Assembly: GCA_027692465.1 (NCBI GenBank)
Contig: JAQEYU010000003.1
Span: 347,379 to 411,378, forward strand
DNA from: Enterococcaceae bacterium OF42-14pH9A
GTDB taxonomy: Bacteria > Bacillota > Bacilli > Lactobacillales > Enterococcaceae
Reading direction: 5' to 3'
Length of the DNA stretch: 64,000 nt
Part shown: in pieces, positions 38,494 to 48,386 of the stretch
How positions within the stretch are numbered: position 1 is the stretch's first letter
Layout: each line of letters opens with the position of its first letter
The notes under the pieces: model-generated
Databases searched by the model: none
What the model saw: only the letters and a program-made list of their open reading frames with translations
Told to the model about the DNA's origin: nothing
Made by a program: the position numbers and the translations under genes

Positions 38494-39174
38494 ATGCGCT
38501 TTTATGATGTGATCAAAGCTTATCGAAGGCAGTTGCTGATGGCAGGGGCTCTTTTACTGATCCTGTTGGGAATCGGTGTGGGCAGTCTGTTGTTTGCCGA
38601 TCGCCACACACTGCCAGGCAACAGTGAAGACCAGTTTTTATTTGCATCGGAAACAGAAACGCAGTCAACAGTTGCCCAAGAGACCTCTGTTGACAGCAGT
38701 GAGGAGTCGGCTATCTTTATCGATATCAAAGGTGCAGTGAACCGTCCCGGTGTTTATCAGGTAGCTGCCGGGGAGCGGGTTTATGAGCTGCTGCAACTAG
38801 CTGGCGGTTTGACGGACGAAGCAGCCGGCGAATATTTGAATCAGGCCCAGGTCCTGACCGATCAGCAGATGATCTATGTGCCGACAAAAGCTGAGGCGCA
38901 GGCTCAGGACTTTTCGCCTGCTGAATTGCAAGGACAGCTTCAAGGAAACCCTGCAAACTCGCCAGATGTCTCTTCGCAACAAGAAAAAGTCAATATCAAT
39001 ACAGCAGATACAGCACAATTGACCACTTTGTCAGGCATTGGTCAGAAAAAAGCAGAAGCAATCATTGCTTATCGGGAGGAAAACGGACCTTTCAAGTCAG
39101 TGGAGGAATTGAAAGAAGTTTCCGGGATTGGTGAAAAGACAGTTGAAAAACTGCGGCCATCCATTACAATATAA
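38494..39174 (+). CDS. comEA: competence protein ComEA, DNA receptor
   Basis: Membrane-anchored double-stranded DNA receptor for natural transformation, 226 residues. It has one N-terminal transmembrane helix (about 12-32), a Ser/Thr/Glu-rich spacer, an SLBB domain (about 75-130, IFIDIKGAVNRPGVYQV), a Gln-rich linker and two helix-hairpin-helix motifs at the C-terminus (VNINTADTAQLTTLSGIGQKKA, about 165-226) that bind DNA. A 6-bp hairpin (GACCGC / GCGGTC, 38456-38477) precedes the GGAAGG site. comEB and comEC follow. Confidence 0.93.
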   Translation: MRFYDVIKAYRRQLLMAGALLLILLGIGVGSLLFADRHTLPGNSEDQFLFASETETQSTVAQETSVDSSEESAIFIDIKGAVNRPGVYQVAAGERVYELLQLAGGLTDEAAGEYLNQAQVLTDQQMIYVPTKAEAQAQDFSPAELQGQLQGNPANSPDVSSQQEKVNINTADTAQLTTLSGIGQKKAEAIIAYREENGPFKSVEELKEVSGIGEKTVEKLRPSITI

Positions 39175-39320
39175 AGTGTATCCGGAAATGCTGACGAGAG
39201 CTATTTCAAGCCTATTAACAGCGATGTCGAAAGAGCCGATTTGTCCATATGAGCGGCATTTTACCTTGGGGTTGTGGCAGGCCGAAAAAAGCTGAACTTC
39301 GCGGTATTTCCCGACAAAAC
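39174..39320 (-). repeat. dispersed intergenic repeat, copy 5 (diverged)
   Basis: Left end GTGTATCCGGAAATGCTGACGAGAGC is close to the left end of the 43.4-kb copy; the right end GGTATTTCCCGACA is its weak inverted partner. It separates comEA from comEB. Confidence 0.45.
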
Positions 39321-39434
39321 TTGACTATCATGACAGAAAGAACCGATCTGTGGGTCGACTTTCCAACTTTTTCATCATTGTTACCCAGTGAGTGGATTTG
39401 GAGATCACCTTTAAGATCGGAATAAGGAGAAAAA

Positions 39435-39923
39435 ATGAGCGATCAACGAATTCCATGGGATCAATATTTTATGGCGCAGGCAGTCTTGTTGTCGCTGCGC
39501 AGCACATGTACCCGCCTTGAAGTGGGTGCTACGCTGGTCAAAGACAAGCGAATCATCGCCGGTGGATACAACGGAGCCGTTTCCGGGGATGTCCATTGTA
39601 TCGACGAGGGTTGTTATGTAGTAGACGGCCATTGCATTCGGACACTGCATGCCGAAGTGAACGCTCTTTTGCAGTGTGCCAAATTGGGAATTTCCGCTGA
39701 TCAGTCGGAAATCTATGTCACACATTTTCCTTGCTTGAACTGCACGAAGGCGCTGCTTCAGGCAGGAGTGAAAAAGATCCACTACCTCCACGACTATCGC
39801 AACGATGAATATGCGATGGAGCTGATTGACCGGGTGGGTGCTTCGGTTCATCAGGTGAAATTGGATCCCAAATATTTTGAGAAGCTTTCTGCTCGTGCTT
39901 TGGCGGATGCTTCCAAGGAGTGA
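39435..39923 (+). CDS. comEB: ComEB, dCMP deaminase family protein
   Basis: 162-residue zinc-dependent deoxycytidylate deaminase-like protein encoded in com operons. The zinc ligands and catalytic glutamate are in HAEVNALL and PCLNCTKAL. It makes dUMP from dCMP; its link to competence is by gene position only. AAGGAG precedes ATG. The comEC start overlaps its 3' end. Confidence 0.93.
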   Translation: MSDQRIPWDQYFMAQAVLLSLRSTCTRLEVGATLVKDKRIIAGGYNGAVSGDVHCIDEGCYVVDGHCIRTLHAEVNALLQCAKLGISADQSEIYVTHFPCLNCTKALLQAGVKKIHYLHDYRNDEYAMELIDRVGASVHQVKLDPKYFEKLSARALADASKE

Positions 39924-42258
39924 AAGTTGGCGGAATGCTTGCCGGAACCAATTGATTTTCCCGAGTCTATTGGCGCTGACAGCAGTTTCCGCGGTTTTGA
40001 CCAGTTCCGTTGTTTTTTGGCTGGTGTTTGGTTATTTGAGTGTTGTACTTTGCTGTAGAAAAAAATGGCGGCTGGTGGCCGTTGGTTTTTTCTGCGGCTT
40101 TTTGTGTCTGCTGCGTCTGGGTTCTTATGATGCTGTTCCAGAGAGCTTTCACGCTTATAAAGAAGGGGATAAGGTAACCTTAAAAGTCACTCTGTGGGGA
40201 GATACGATTCAGATCAACGGAGATCGGGTCAGTTTTGATGCAGTGACTGACGATAACCAAAAATTGCGCATCTCCCTGTATCTCGAGCAGCAAAAGGCGC
40301 AGGAGCAGTGGCGCAAGCTTCGCACGCATTCTGTGAAATTAATACTCACCGGTAAGTGGTCATACGGGGCGGGCAAGCGCAACCTTCACGGCTTTTCTTA
40401 TCGAGAATACCTGGAAAATAACGGTTATCGGGGAAGTGTGAGTGGGGCTTCTTTGAAAAGGATCGAACCGGTAAAAGGAACGAGTCTCTTCGATGGATTT
40501 TTTGCCGCCGTCCGTCGTCTGCGGGGCTGGCTGATTGATCACGTGGAAGGGCAGTTTTATCCGGTAACTGCCTCTTATATCAAAGCGCTCCTGTTTGGGT
40601 TTAAAGATCCTGAATTTCAGCTGGCTGCAGCAGGGTTCAAAAAGACCGGTATTTTGCACCTCTTCAGCATTTCCGGCATGCATCTGCTGTTTTTCTTCGG
40701 ACTTTTGGACAAGGGGTTTCGGCGAATACGGCTGACAAAAGCAGAAGCCTATTTACCAATGTGTCTTTGCTTGGTGTCCGGCTGGTTGTTGTTCGGGGCC
40801 GGCAGCAGTGTTTCCAGAGCTTGCTTGATGTATTTTGTCACTCGTACTATGCAGCTTGCCAAACTCTCTTTGTCACCAATGGATCGTTTTGCTGTTGTGC
40901 TGCTGATTTTGCAGCTGATCTGGCCGCGTTTTCTTTTGACTACCGGAGGCCAGCTTTCATTGTTTATGTCTTGGCTGATTATTCTTTTACCACAGGCTGT
41001 GATATGGAAGGAACAGCTTTTGCAAGGAATCAAGCTGACGTTGCTTCCGGCACCGCTTCTGATGTATTTATTTTTCGAATGGTCTTGGGTAGGCGGACTG
41101 CTGACTGTCTGTTGTCTCCCGCTCTTTGGCACTGTATTACTGCCGGGGTTTTTATTGTTGACGATCTTTTCGATTGTTGGACTGCCGGTTTCGCTGGTGT
41201 TGCAAAGGCTGCTGGAGAGTTTTTTGATTTTGACCGGTCAACTGCTGCAAAAAAGCAGCTTTTCCTCTTTGATCACAGGCAAGCCGGTATTCTGGCTTGT
41301 GCTATTCTGTCTGCTGGCGGGCATGTTACTGGTTCAAAAAAGAGCAGGCAGGCTGTGGCAGCTTGCAACTGTCTGCTTTTTGCTGCCATATCTTTCCGGC
41401 AGCTTTCCTGTCAGTAAAATGGTGGCATTTGTCGATGTAGGTCAGGGGGACAGCGCCGTATTGAAAGATCGGTTTAACCGCCAAGTGACGGTGATTGATA
41501 CGGGCGGTCGGTTGACATTTTCCAAAGAAAACTGGGCACAGGGAATCAGCAAAGCGGCAGCCGAGTATTCATTGATTCCTTTTTTGAAAGGAGAAGGTGT
41601 GTGGCGGATCCACCAACTAATATTGACCCATGGGGACAGTGACCACATGGGGGATGCAGCGGCCTTATTCGACCATTTTAAAATTGATGAGCTGATCATT
41701 GGTGCCGGCGCCTCTGTGCACCCGAACCTGTCCCGTTTGCTGAAAATGATTCCTGCTGAAACGAAAGTGACGGAGGCGGTCGCCGGAGATGTCCTGAATC
41801 CGGCAATGATGCTGCAGGTCTTGGCCCCGACCGGTCCGGGAAAAGGGGAGAACGAAGATTCCCAGGTGGTCACAGCCAAAGTCGGCAGCCAACGCTATTT
41901 GTTTACCGGCGACCTGGATCAAGCCGGCGAAAGACAGCTGGTTAAACGATTTCCGGAATTAAAGATCGATATCCTAAAAGTCGGGCACCATGGTAGCCGA
42001 ACATCTTCGGATCCGGGTTTTTTAGGGCGGATCCAACCTTGTGAAGCAGTGATTTCTGCCGGTTTTGAAAATCGCTTCGGACATCCTCATCAAGAAGTTT
42101 TGGAAACGCTTGCCAAAAACAACTGCCGGATTTGGCGCACTGATCTGCAGGGGATGATCTATTATGACTATCCTTTAGGAACAGACTATGCTGTCGCTGA
42201 GTTTCTTATCAAACTCGATGGAAAACAAGGCGGCATTGCAGAACTTGAGATGAAATGA
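39907..42258 (+). CDS. comEC: competence protein ComEC, DNA uptake channel
   Basis: Polytopic membrane protein that carries single-stranded DNA across the membrane; about 783 residues. It has N-terminal helices and an OB-like domain (about 65-170), the Competence domain with [13 protein letters not shown], and a C-terminal metallo-beta-lactamase domain (about 500-760) with [25 protein letters not shown] and [10 protein letters not shown]. The exact start is uncertain: ATG 39907 overlaps comEB by 17 bases, a TTG further upstream is in frame, and neither has a clear ribosome binding site. The reading frame is intact, so the uptake set looks functional here. Confidence 0.9.
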   Translation: MLPRSESWRNACRNQLIFPSLLALTAVSAVLTSSVVFWLVFGYLSVVLCCRKKWRLVAVGFFCGFLCLLRLGSYDAVPESFHAYKEGDKVTLKVTLWGDTIQINGDRVSFDAVTDDNQKLRISLYLEQQKAQEQWRKLRTHSVKLILTGKWSYGAGKRNLHGFSYREYLENNGYRGSVSGASLKRIEPVKGTSLFDGFFAAVRRLRGWLIDHVEGQFYPVTASYIKALLFGFKDPEFQLAAAGFKKTGILHLFSISGMHLLFFFGLLDKGFRRIRLTKAEAYLPMCLCLVSGWLLFGAGSSVSRACLMYFVTRTMQLAKLSLSPMDRFAVVLLILQLIWPRFLLTTGGQLSLFMSWLIILLPQAVIWKEQLLQGIKLTLLPAPLLMYLFFEWSWVGGLLTVCCLPLFGTVLLPGFLLLTIFSIVGLPVSLVLQRLLESFLILTGQLLQKSSFSSLITGKPVFWLVLFCLLAGMLLVQKRAGRLWQLATVCFLLPYLSGSFPVSKMVAFVDVGQGDSAVLKDRFNRQVTVIDTGGRLTFSKENWAQGISKAAAEYSLIPFLKGEGVWRIHQLILTHGDSDHMGDAAALFDHFKIDELIIGAGASVHPNLSRLLKMIPAETKVTEAVAGDVLNPAMMLQVLAPTGPGKGENEDSQVVTAKVGSQRYLFTGDLDQAGERQLVKRFPELKIDILKVGHHGSRTSSDPGFLGRIQPCEAVISAGFENRFGHPHQEVLETLAKNNCRIWRTDLQGMIYYDYPLGTDYAVAEFLIKLDGKQGGIAELEMK

Positions 42259-42310
42259 TAGGATAGCAAAAGAGAATCCGGTCGAATAAAAGCGCAAAGG
42301 AGGCGGAATT

Positions 42311-43339
42311 TTGGATACCCAAAGTGCATTGCAGGCGCTCAAAACACCACCGCTGGCACCAATCTATCTGGTGCTGGGAACAGAAACCTATCTGCAGGAT
42401 AAGATCAGAAGCGCATTTATGACACGTCTGGATCTGCAAAAGGATGATCTGGACCTGGTGACTTTCGATATGGAGCAGGATTACCTGAATCTGGCGGTAG
42501 CCGAAGCAGACACGCTGCCGTTGTTTTCTGCTGAAGATAAGCGGTTGATCTTCGTTGAAAAGCCCTTCTTTTTGACCGCAGAGCGTAAGACTGGTATGCC
42601 GGAACATGATTTTGAAGACTTTCTGGCCTATCTTGCCCACCCGGCGGATACGGCGGTGATGGTGCTCATGGCTCCTTATGAGAAGCTGGATGAGCGGAAA
42701 AAACTGACCAAGGCATTAAAAAAAGCTGCGGTGATCATCGATGTGCAACCGCTGCAGGAAAAAGACGCCACGGTTTATTTAAAACGTTCAGTAGAAAACA
42801 GCGGATTGCAAATGGACCGGAAAACCCTGGACCTGTTTATCCAATTGACCGACCTTGATTTATCCAAGGGAATGCGGGAGTTGGAGAAGCTGGTGCTGTA
42901 TGCCGGTTCTGAAAAGAAGATTACTACGGAAGAACTGCTGGCTTTGATTCCCAAGTCATTGGATCACAATCTTTTTGATTTGACTGACCATCTGCTTGCG
43001 GGCAGGACAGAGGCTGCTCTCCGGCTGTACCAAGACCTTTTGCTGCAGGGGGAAGAGACAATCAAACTGAATGGTGTTTTGATCAGTCAGCTACGGCTGC
43101 TGCTGCAGACTCAGATCCTTATGAAGCAAGGCAATCAGCAGTCGAATATTGCAAAAATCTTAGGGATCCACCCTTATCGGATCAAATTGGCAATGCAACA
43201 GGTCCGTAAGTTTTCCGCAAAAAGACTGATGCAGGTGTATGACCGTTTAATCGAAAACGATTATCTGGTAAAGACCGGGCGAATGGACAAAGAATTATTG
43301 TTCCAATTGACGATACTGGAGGCAGCGGGTCGATTTTGA
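42311..43339 (+). CDS. holA: DNA polymerase III delta subunit
   Basis: Clamp-loader subunit that opens the beta sliding clamp, 342 residues. The Firmicute pattern PPLAPIYLVLGTETYLQDKIR at the N-terminus and LLLQTQILMKQG and HPYRIKLAMQQVRKF near the C-terminus are diagnostic. The start is TTG with GGAGGCGG. It follows comEC, as in many Firmicutes. Confidence 0.93.
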   Translation: MDTQSALQALKTPPLAPIYLVLGTETYLQDKIRSAFMTRLDLQKDDLDLVTFDMEQDYLNLAVAEADTLPLFSAEDKRLIFVEKPFFLTAERKTGMPEHDFEDFLAYLAHPADTAVMVLMAPYEKLDERKKLTKALKKAAVIIDVQPLQEKDATVYLKRSVENSGLQMDRKTLDLFIQLTDLDLSKGMRELEKLVLYAGSEKKITTEELLALIPKSLDHNLFDLTDHLLAGRTEAALRLYQDLLLQGEETIKLNGVLISQLRLLLQTQILMKQGNQQSNIAKILGIHPYRIKLAMQQVRKFSAKRLMQVYDRLIENDYLVKTGRMDKELLFQLTILEAAGRF

Positions 43340-43388
43340 TCCGCTGTTTCTTTGACCGAGCAGTAAGCAGCCTTTTGTGATTTTGATA

Positions 43389-43520
43389 GGGTGTGTACGG
43401 AAATGCTGGTGGGGTGTGGATGTTGACATACCGCAGGAATCAATAAAAATTCAGCCTTTGCGCTGCAGATCGCAAGAGAGCGGACTAAAAGAGCTGCTGC
43501 CGACCTTTTCAGACAGACTT
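43389..43520 (+). repeat. dispersed intergenic repeat, copy 6
   Basis: Left end GTGTGTACGGAAATGCTGG; right end ACTAAAAGAGCTGCTGCCGA then CCTTTTCAGACAG, parallel to copy 3. The inner core is shorter. It lies between holA and recQ. Confidence 0.6.
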
Positions 43521-43564
43521 GCAGCGAAAGCAAGCGGCAATTTTTCATATTTGGAGGAATCACA

Positions 43565-45337
43565 TTGGATCAGGCACTTGAACTTTTACAAAAAATCTAT
43601 GGGTACGATGATTTCAGACCCGGACAAAAGCAAATCATTCATCAAGTTCTGACCGGGGAAAGTACGTTGGGGATTATGCCCACAGGAGGGGGAAAATCCA
43701 TCTGTTATCAGCTTCCTGCTTTGATTCTTCCTGGTGTTACATTGGTAATTTCGCCATTGATTGCGCTGATGAAAGATCAAGTGGACGCGTTGGCAGAACT
43801 TGGAGTAGCCGCGACCTTTATCAACAGTTCCTTGTCCCGCAGTGAAAGCTTTGAGCGGATGCGGCGTGTGCGAAATGGGGAGATAAAGCTGTTGTATGTC
43901 GCACCCGAGCGGCTTGCTGCGGGGGATTTTCAACAATTGCTGCAAGTCATCCAAGTCAGCTTGGTGGCTGTTGACGAGGCCCATTGTATTTCCCAATGGG
44001 GGCATGATTTTCGCCCCAGCTACTTGGCGCTCCCGGATTTTCTCGACAATTTGGGCGAGCAGATCCCGGTGGTGGCCTTGACTGCCACTGCCACGCCGCA
44101 AGTAGCCGCTGATATTCAGCAGCTGCTGCATATTCCGGGAGATCATCTGGTAAAAACCAGCTTTGAACGAAAGAATCTCGCCTTTTCCGTCGTGAAAGAT
44201 CGGCCGGAAAGCTATTTAATGGAGTATCTACGGACGAACCATGACCAGGCGGGTATCATTTATTGTTCCACCAGAAAAGAAGTGGAGAAACAGTATAACC
44301 GCTTGGAAAAGGCCGGGATCAAAGTCGGTCGTTATCACGGGGGGATGTCTGAAGCAGAACGGACATTCAATCAGGAGAATTTCATTTATGATCGGGTCCA
44401 CGTGATGGTAGCCACCAATGCGTTCGGTATGGGGATCGACAAGAGCAATGTTCGTTTTGTCATTCATCTGCAAATCCCGGGAAATCTGGAATCCTATTAC
44501 CAAGAAGCCGGGCGGGCCGGACGAGATGGCCTGCCAAGTGAGGCAATCTTGTTTTATTCCCCCAACGACATCCAGATCCAGCAATTTTTCATTCAGCAAT
44601 CCGAAGCGGATCAGGATTACAAAAACCACGAGTACATGAAGCTGCGGGAGATGAATCAGTATGCCCATACCCAACTGTGCCTGCAGCGATATATCCTGCG
44701 CTATTTCGGCGAGGAAGGCCCGGATTGCGGTCGTTGCGGAAACTGCTTGGATGAGCGGGAGCTGGTGGATGTCACTAAGGAGACCCAGATGATCTTGTCT
44801 TGTGTCATCCGCATGGGCGAGCGCTTTGGTAAAGGTTTAGTCGTTCAGGTTTTGACTGGATCTAAAAATCAAAAAGTCACCCAGTGGCACTTTGAAGAGT
44901 TGTCAACATATGGGCTGTTGAAAGGCTGGACTCAAAAGGATTTGACCGCACTGGTGGATTATCTGACTGCCAGCGGTTATCTGACAACCGGTGAAGGTGA
45001 GTATCCTACCCTGAAGGTAACCAGTTTAGGGGCGGCTGTGCTTAAAGGGCAGGATCAGGTATTTCGCAAGCAGCCAAAAGTCAAGCAGTTGGCCGTAGAC
45101 GACAGCCTTTTTGAAATGCTGCGGCAAAAACGTTACGAACTGGCCAGCAAGCAAAATCTGCCGCCTTATGTGGTATTCTCTGATCAGACATTGCGGGAAC
45201 TGGCAGAAAAACGGCCGGAATCCAGACTGGAGATGCTGCAGATCAAAGGAATCGGCGAAAATAAACTGGATAAATACGGGGACATCTTCTTGGAAATCCT
45301 GCAGCAGTACGAAGCAACTGAAAAAGTGGCTGATTGA
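43565..45337 (+). CDS. recQ: ATP-dependent DNA helicase RecQ
   Basis: 3'-5' superfamily 2 helicase for recombination and repair, 590 residues. Motifs in order: [13 protein letters not shown] (Walker A), [18 protein letters not shown] (DEAH), [10 protein letters not shown], and [11 protein letters not shown] zinc site [11 protein letters not shown] and a winged-helix RQC region follow, then a C-terminal HRDC domain (about 515-590). The start is TTG with a clear GGAGG. A strong terminator follows. Confidence 0.94.
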   Translation: MDQALELLQKIYGYDDFRPGQKQIIHQVLTGESTLGIMPTGGGKSICYQLPALILPGVTLVISPLIALMKDQVDALAELGVAATFINSSLSRSESFERMRRVRNGEIKLLYVAPERLAAGDFQQLLQVIQVSLVAVDEAHCISQWGHDFRPSYLALPDFLDNLGEQIPVVALTATATPQVAADIQQLLHIPGDHLVKTSFERKNLAFSVVKDRPESYLMEYLRTNHDQAGIIYCSTRKEVEKQYNRLEKAGIKVGRYHGGMSEAERTFNQENFIYDRVHVMVATNAFGMGIDKSNVRFVIHLQIPGNLESYYQEAGRAGRDGLPSEAILFYSPNDIQIQQFFIQQSEADQDYKNHEYMKLREMNQYAHTQLCLQRYILRYFGEEGPDCGRCGNCLDERELVDVTKETQMILSCVIRMGERFGKGLVVQVLTGSKNQKVTQWHFEELSTYGLLKGWTQKDLTALVDYLTASGYLTTGEGEYPTLKVTSLGAAVLKGQDQVFRKQPKVKQLAVDDSLFEMLRQKRYELASKQNLPPYVVFSDQTLRELAEKRPESRLEMLQIKGIGENKLDKYGDIFLEILQQYEATEKVAD

Positions 45338-45370
45338 ATTTCTGCTTTTGGGTTTCAAAAAGCGAACAAG

Positions 45371-45419
45371 AAAAGCTCGGTAATCGCGGCGTCAGCGCCG
45401 TAGTTACCGAGCTTTTTTG
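45371..45419 (+). terminator. recQ terminator
   Basis: AAAAGCTCGGTAA outer arm and CGGCG inner arm, followed by six T. Confidence 0.88.
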
Positions 45420-45433
45420 GGACCCAGAGCATA

Positions 45434-45468
45434 CAAAAAAGCGTCTTTTCAGAGAAAGGACGCTTTTA
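45434..45468 (-). terminator. rpsT terminator
   Basis: AAAAGCGTCTTTT / AAAGGACGCTTTT stem, followed on the minus strand by a T-run. Confidence 0.85.
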
Positions 45469-45474
45469 CTGTTA

Positions 45475-45729
45475 TTATTTAGCAAGTTTGCTGGTCAGAC
45501 GAGATTTGTCGCGATTTGCTTTGTTTTTGTGGATCAGGCCTTTTGTTTCAGCCATGTCGATCGCTTTGACAGCGTCTTTGTACAACGCATCTACGTTATC
45601 GGCACCTGCTTCGACAGCTTGTTCAAATTTCTTGACCGCTGTACGCATTGCGCTTGTTTGTGCTGAGTTTTTTGCGTTAGCCGCTTCACTCGTTTTTACG
45701 CGTTTGATTGCAGATTCAATGTTTGGCAT
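45475..45729 (-). CDS. rpsT: 30S ribosomal protein S20
   Basis: 84-residue primary-binding protein of the small ribosomal subunit. It begins [21 protein letters not shown] and is lysine/alanine rich and helical, ending [17 protein letters not shown] precedes ATG 45729; longer in-frame forms lack a site. It is transcribed alone from a strong promoter and convergent with recQ. Confidence 0.97.
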   Translation of the reverse strand: MPNIESAIKRVKTSEAANAKNSAQTSAMRTAVKKFEQAVEAGADNVDALYKDAVKAIDMAETKGLIHKNKANRDKSRLTSKLAK

Positions 45730-45756
45730 GGGATGTTCACCTCCGGATAAAAAGTA

Positions 45757-45778
45757 TTGTACGAATAAATCCGTACAA
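45757..45778 (-). promoter_or_regulatory. hairpin in the rpsT leader
   Basis: TTGTACG and CGTACAA pair around eight bases, 20-odd bases before the ribosome binding site. It could stabilise the mRNA or serve S20 autoregulation; this is inferred. Confidence 0.4.
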
Positions 45779-45791
45779 ATCAACACTAGTC

Positions 45792-45820
45792 ATTATACCT
45801 AAACCTTATCGGCAATGCAA
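45792..45820 (-). promoter_or_regulatory. rpsT promoter
   Basis: On the minus strand, TTGCAT (45815-45820), 17 bases, then TATAAT (45792-45797). Confidence 0.75.
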
Positions 45821-46027
45821 TAAAAGATGTTAAGAAATTTCCCTTTACAGCTATTTTCTTATAAAAGGATAACAGAACCGGGTATTGTCGGTGATTTTGA
45901 CAATTCTCTGTTTTACAAAAAAGATTTTCGGACAGTCTCAAAGTAGGTGTTGCGGGGACTGGTAAAACAAGATAGAATAATGTGGGTTTAACGGCACCTT
46001 TGCTTTTCAAAAGCCGTGGGTTAAAAG

Positions 46028-46176
46028 TTGTTTGAAAATGTCAGCAGCCAATCTTTTGGGCTTTTTGACCGCAGTCCATGATGAAAATATCCGCTTACGA
46101 ACCGCAAATGCTGGTCTTTACTTCCTGGTTCTGTCTGGTACGCAAAAAGCTGAACTTGTTGACGTTTCAGAAACAC
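46028..46176 (-). repeat. dispersed intergenic repeat, copy 7
   Basis: Left TGTTTGAAAATGTCAGC; right GACGTTTCAGAAACAC. The inner AATCTTTTGGGCTTTTTGAC and CGCAGTCCATGATG is the reverse complement of the family core. Its right end overlaps the spacer of the promoter in front of the phosphate transporter. Confidence 0.7.
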
Positions 46177-46187
46177 TCTGGTTATTA
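46159..46187 (+). promoter_or_regulatory. candidate pit promoter overlapping a repeat end
   Basis: TTGACG (46159-46164), 17 bases that include the repeat terminus TTTCAGAAACAC, then TTATTA (46182-46187), about 40 bases before the transporter start. Confidence 0.5.
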
Positions 46188-46224
46188 AATTTGAATAGAA
46201 TCTGAATTTTTGGTGGTGTGCTTA

Positions 46225-47244
46225 GTGAGTATTGCACTGATTGTGACTGTAACACTGGTCATGGGAGTTATTTTTGTCAATGGCTGGACTGATGCTCCGA
46301 ACGCGATTGCGACGGCGGTGTCGACCCGTGTTTTGAAACCGAATACGGCGATCGGTATTGCCGTTGTGATGAATTTTCTGGGGGCGCTGGTGATGACGGC
46401 CTTCAATGCCCAAGTGGCAGAAACGATCAGCAACATCGTAAGTTTCGATGCTGCCGGAGATCTGCGGGCGTCTCAAGTCGCTTTGGCGGCTTCATTGTTT
46501 TCGATCGTTGTCTGGTCGGTGGCTGCCTGGTATTTCGGTATCCCTACAAGTGAATCTCACGCTTTGATCGCCGGCTTGACCGGATCAGCTATGGCATTGG
46601 GTGGTTTGGGAGCGGTCAATGGTCAGGAATGGCTGAAGGTGTTAATCGGGCTGGTAGTCTCGACTGTCATGGGCTTTGGCGGAGGATATTTGATCACCAA
46701 AGCAATCGTTGCAATTTTTAGAAATGTTCCCCGACGCAAGGCCAACAAGTTCTTTACGGTCGGTCAGGCGACAGCTGCGGCCGCAAATGCCTTTTTACAC
46801 GGCGCGCAGGACGGTCAAAAATTCATGGGGGTCTTCATGCTGGGATTGTTTTACAACAATCTGGCAGAAAAGACCGGCAACGGCTTTACGATCCCATTAT
46901 GGGTCATGGCATTGTGCTCGTTGACAATGGGATTTGGTACTTCAGTCGGCGGGATGAAAATCATCAAATCAGTCGGGATGGACATGGTAAAGTTGGAAAA
47001 ATATCAAGGTTTTTCCGCTGATCTGAGCGCAGCAATCTGTCTGTTTTTGGCATCGGTCTTTGGGATTCCGGTCTCCACCACGCATACAAAAACGACCGCT
47101 ATCATGGGCGTCGGTGCCTCTCGTCGACTCTCCAGCGTAGATTGGCGGATTGTCAAAGAAATGATCTTTGCCTGGGTGATGACTTTCCCGGGCTGCGGAG
47201 TGATTGCTTTTGTAATGGCAAAACTCTTTGTTGCAGTTTTCTAA
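46225..47244 (+). CDS. inorganic phosphate transporter, Pit family
   Basis: Low-affinity metal-phosphate/H+ symporter, 339 residues, about ten helices in two inverted PHO4 repeats. Signature NGWTDAPNAIATAVSTRVL occurs near the N-terminus, and its partner GIPVSTTHTKTTAIMGVG in the second half. GTG 46225 is chosen because GGTGGTG lies six bases upstream and the N-terminus then matches the family; TTG 46210 is an alternative. A PhoU-like partner follows. Confidence 0.9.
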   Translation: MSIALIVTVTLVMGVIFVNGWTDAPNAIATAVSTRVLKPNTAIGIAVVMNFLGALVMTAFNAQVAETISNIVSFDAAGDLRASQVALAASLFSIVVWSVAAWYFGIPTSESHALIAGLTGSAMALGGLGAVNGQEWLKVLIGLVVSTVMGFGGGYLITKAIVAIFRNVPRRKANKFFTVGQATAAAANAFLHGAQDGQKFMGVFMLGLFYNNLAEKTGNGFTIPLWVMALCSLTMGFGTSVGGMKIIKSVGMDMVKLEKYQGFSADLSAAICLFLASVFGIPVSTTHTKTTAIMGVGASRRLSSVDWRIVKEMIFAWVMTFPGCGVIAFVMAKLFVAVF

Positions 47245-47291
47245 TGAATCGAGAACTGTAGGAACTTATTTAGAATAAAGGAGTGCGGAGA

Positions 47292-47918
47292 ATGGCACGG
47301 AAAAAGCAATATGATTTTTTTAAAGCGATGGAACATTTAGCAGCAAATGCCCATCAGGCAGCTGAGATTCTGGCTGGTTTAGTGCGGAACTACGATGCAG
47401 GGACGACACTGACGACAGAGTCTGAAAAAGTCCACCTTTTGGAAAAAGAGGCGGATACCATCGTGACCGAACTGACCAATGAGTTGTATGATGCTTTCAT
47501 TACTCCCATCGATCGTGAGGATATTCTGATCATTTCAGAACGGATTGATGATATTTTGGACGGGATCAACGGCGTGACTTATCTGTTTGAAAATCTGGTG
47601 ATTACTCGGATGCGGCCGGAAACGGATGTTTTTGCGGATATGATCGTAACTGCCGCCAAAGGTGTGCATACAGCGACAGTAGAATTTCCGAAATTCAAAC
47701 ACTCCAAAACTCTCAAATCTATGATTGATGAAGTCAATAGCATTGAATCAGAAGCGGATCGGCTATATTCCCGCTTGAAGAAAAATTTGTTTACAAATGA
47801 AAAAGATCCGTTGGAAGTCATCAAATGGAAAGAAATCTATGATCGTCTGGAGGATATCATTAATAACAGCGAAGATGCGGTAGATATCATCGACGGAATG
47901 GTCATCAAAAACACCTGA
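47292..47918 (+). CDS. DUF47 family PhoU-like Pit accessory protein
   Basis: 208-residue all-helical cytoplasmic protein of the DUF47 family. Like PhoU, it has acidic metal-binding clusters, visible in LLEKEADTIVTEL and SIESEADRLYSRLKK. Members are encoded next to Pit transporters and probably regulate them. AAGGAG precedes the chosen ATG by eight bases. It ends the pit transcript. Confidence 0.9.
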   Translation: MARKKQYDFFKAMEHLAANAHQAAEILAGLVRNYDAGTTLTTESEKVHLLEKEADTIVTELTNELYDAFITPIDREDILIISERIDDILDGINGVTYLFENLVITRMRPETDVFADMIVTAAKGVHTATVEFPKFKHSKTLKSMIDEVNSIESEADRLYSRLKKNLFTNEKDPLEVIKWKEIYDRLEDIINNSEDAVDIIDGMVIKNT

Positions 47919-48051
47919 CAGAAACGACCCTTGACTTTGTAACCGCGATTTAAGGTGAGCATTCTGCCGGTGGCGTTTTTTTCAAATCAGCGCTTGGGGC
48001 ATCTTGTTGGCGAGCGGTTTCCCGCAGTTCGCATTTGGTGTTTGTAAGCTG

Positions 48052-48190
48052 AAGTGCTTTCAAGAGGGGTTAAGACCTCTTATGACGGATTTTTGGGGTC
48101 TTTTTCAACGCAGTCTTCGTCCGTCGTAAGTGCGCAGATTAAAGACTTACTAAGCAACGATCTACTTCTTGATTTCTGAAAAACTCCTCA
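48052..48190 (-). repeat. dispersed intergenic repeat, copy 8
   Basis: GACGGATTTTTGGGGTCTTTTTCAACGCAG, read in pieces, is the reverse complement of the core TGCGGTGAAAAGGACCAAAA with few changes, followed by GTCGTAAGTGCGCAG. The right end GATTTCTGAAAAAC is degenerate. Confidence 0.55.
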
Positions 48191-48241
48191 AGAAGCTGAA
48201 TCCTGCTCCAAATTTCCAGATATACTGAAAATAACACTAAA

Positions 48242-48285
48242 AAAGCAAGACGTCATTTCTGGATCCAGAAATGACGTCTTGCTTT
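48242..48285. terminator. 44-base perfect palindrome, bidirectional terminator
   Basis: 22-bp arms meet at GGATCC with no loop. The minus strand continues with a T-run, so it can terminate the metal ATPase transcript; the plus side has three T. The gap 47919-48386 otherwise holds repeat copy 8. Confidence 0.7.
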
Positions 48286-48386
48286 GTTGTTATATAGCAT
48301 ACAGGCTGCCTGCAAGGCGTTTTTCGAAGATGAGAGACAAATTGACCGATCGGCTGCAATCAAGATATGGTGCGGTCAGTAACCCG

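Noticed and set aside
40761..41417. 218-codon plus-strand frame inside comEC
   Set aside because: It overlaps comEC fully in another frame, and the ComEC frame has all the motifs.
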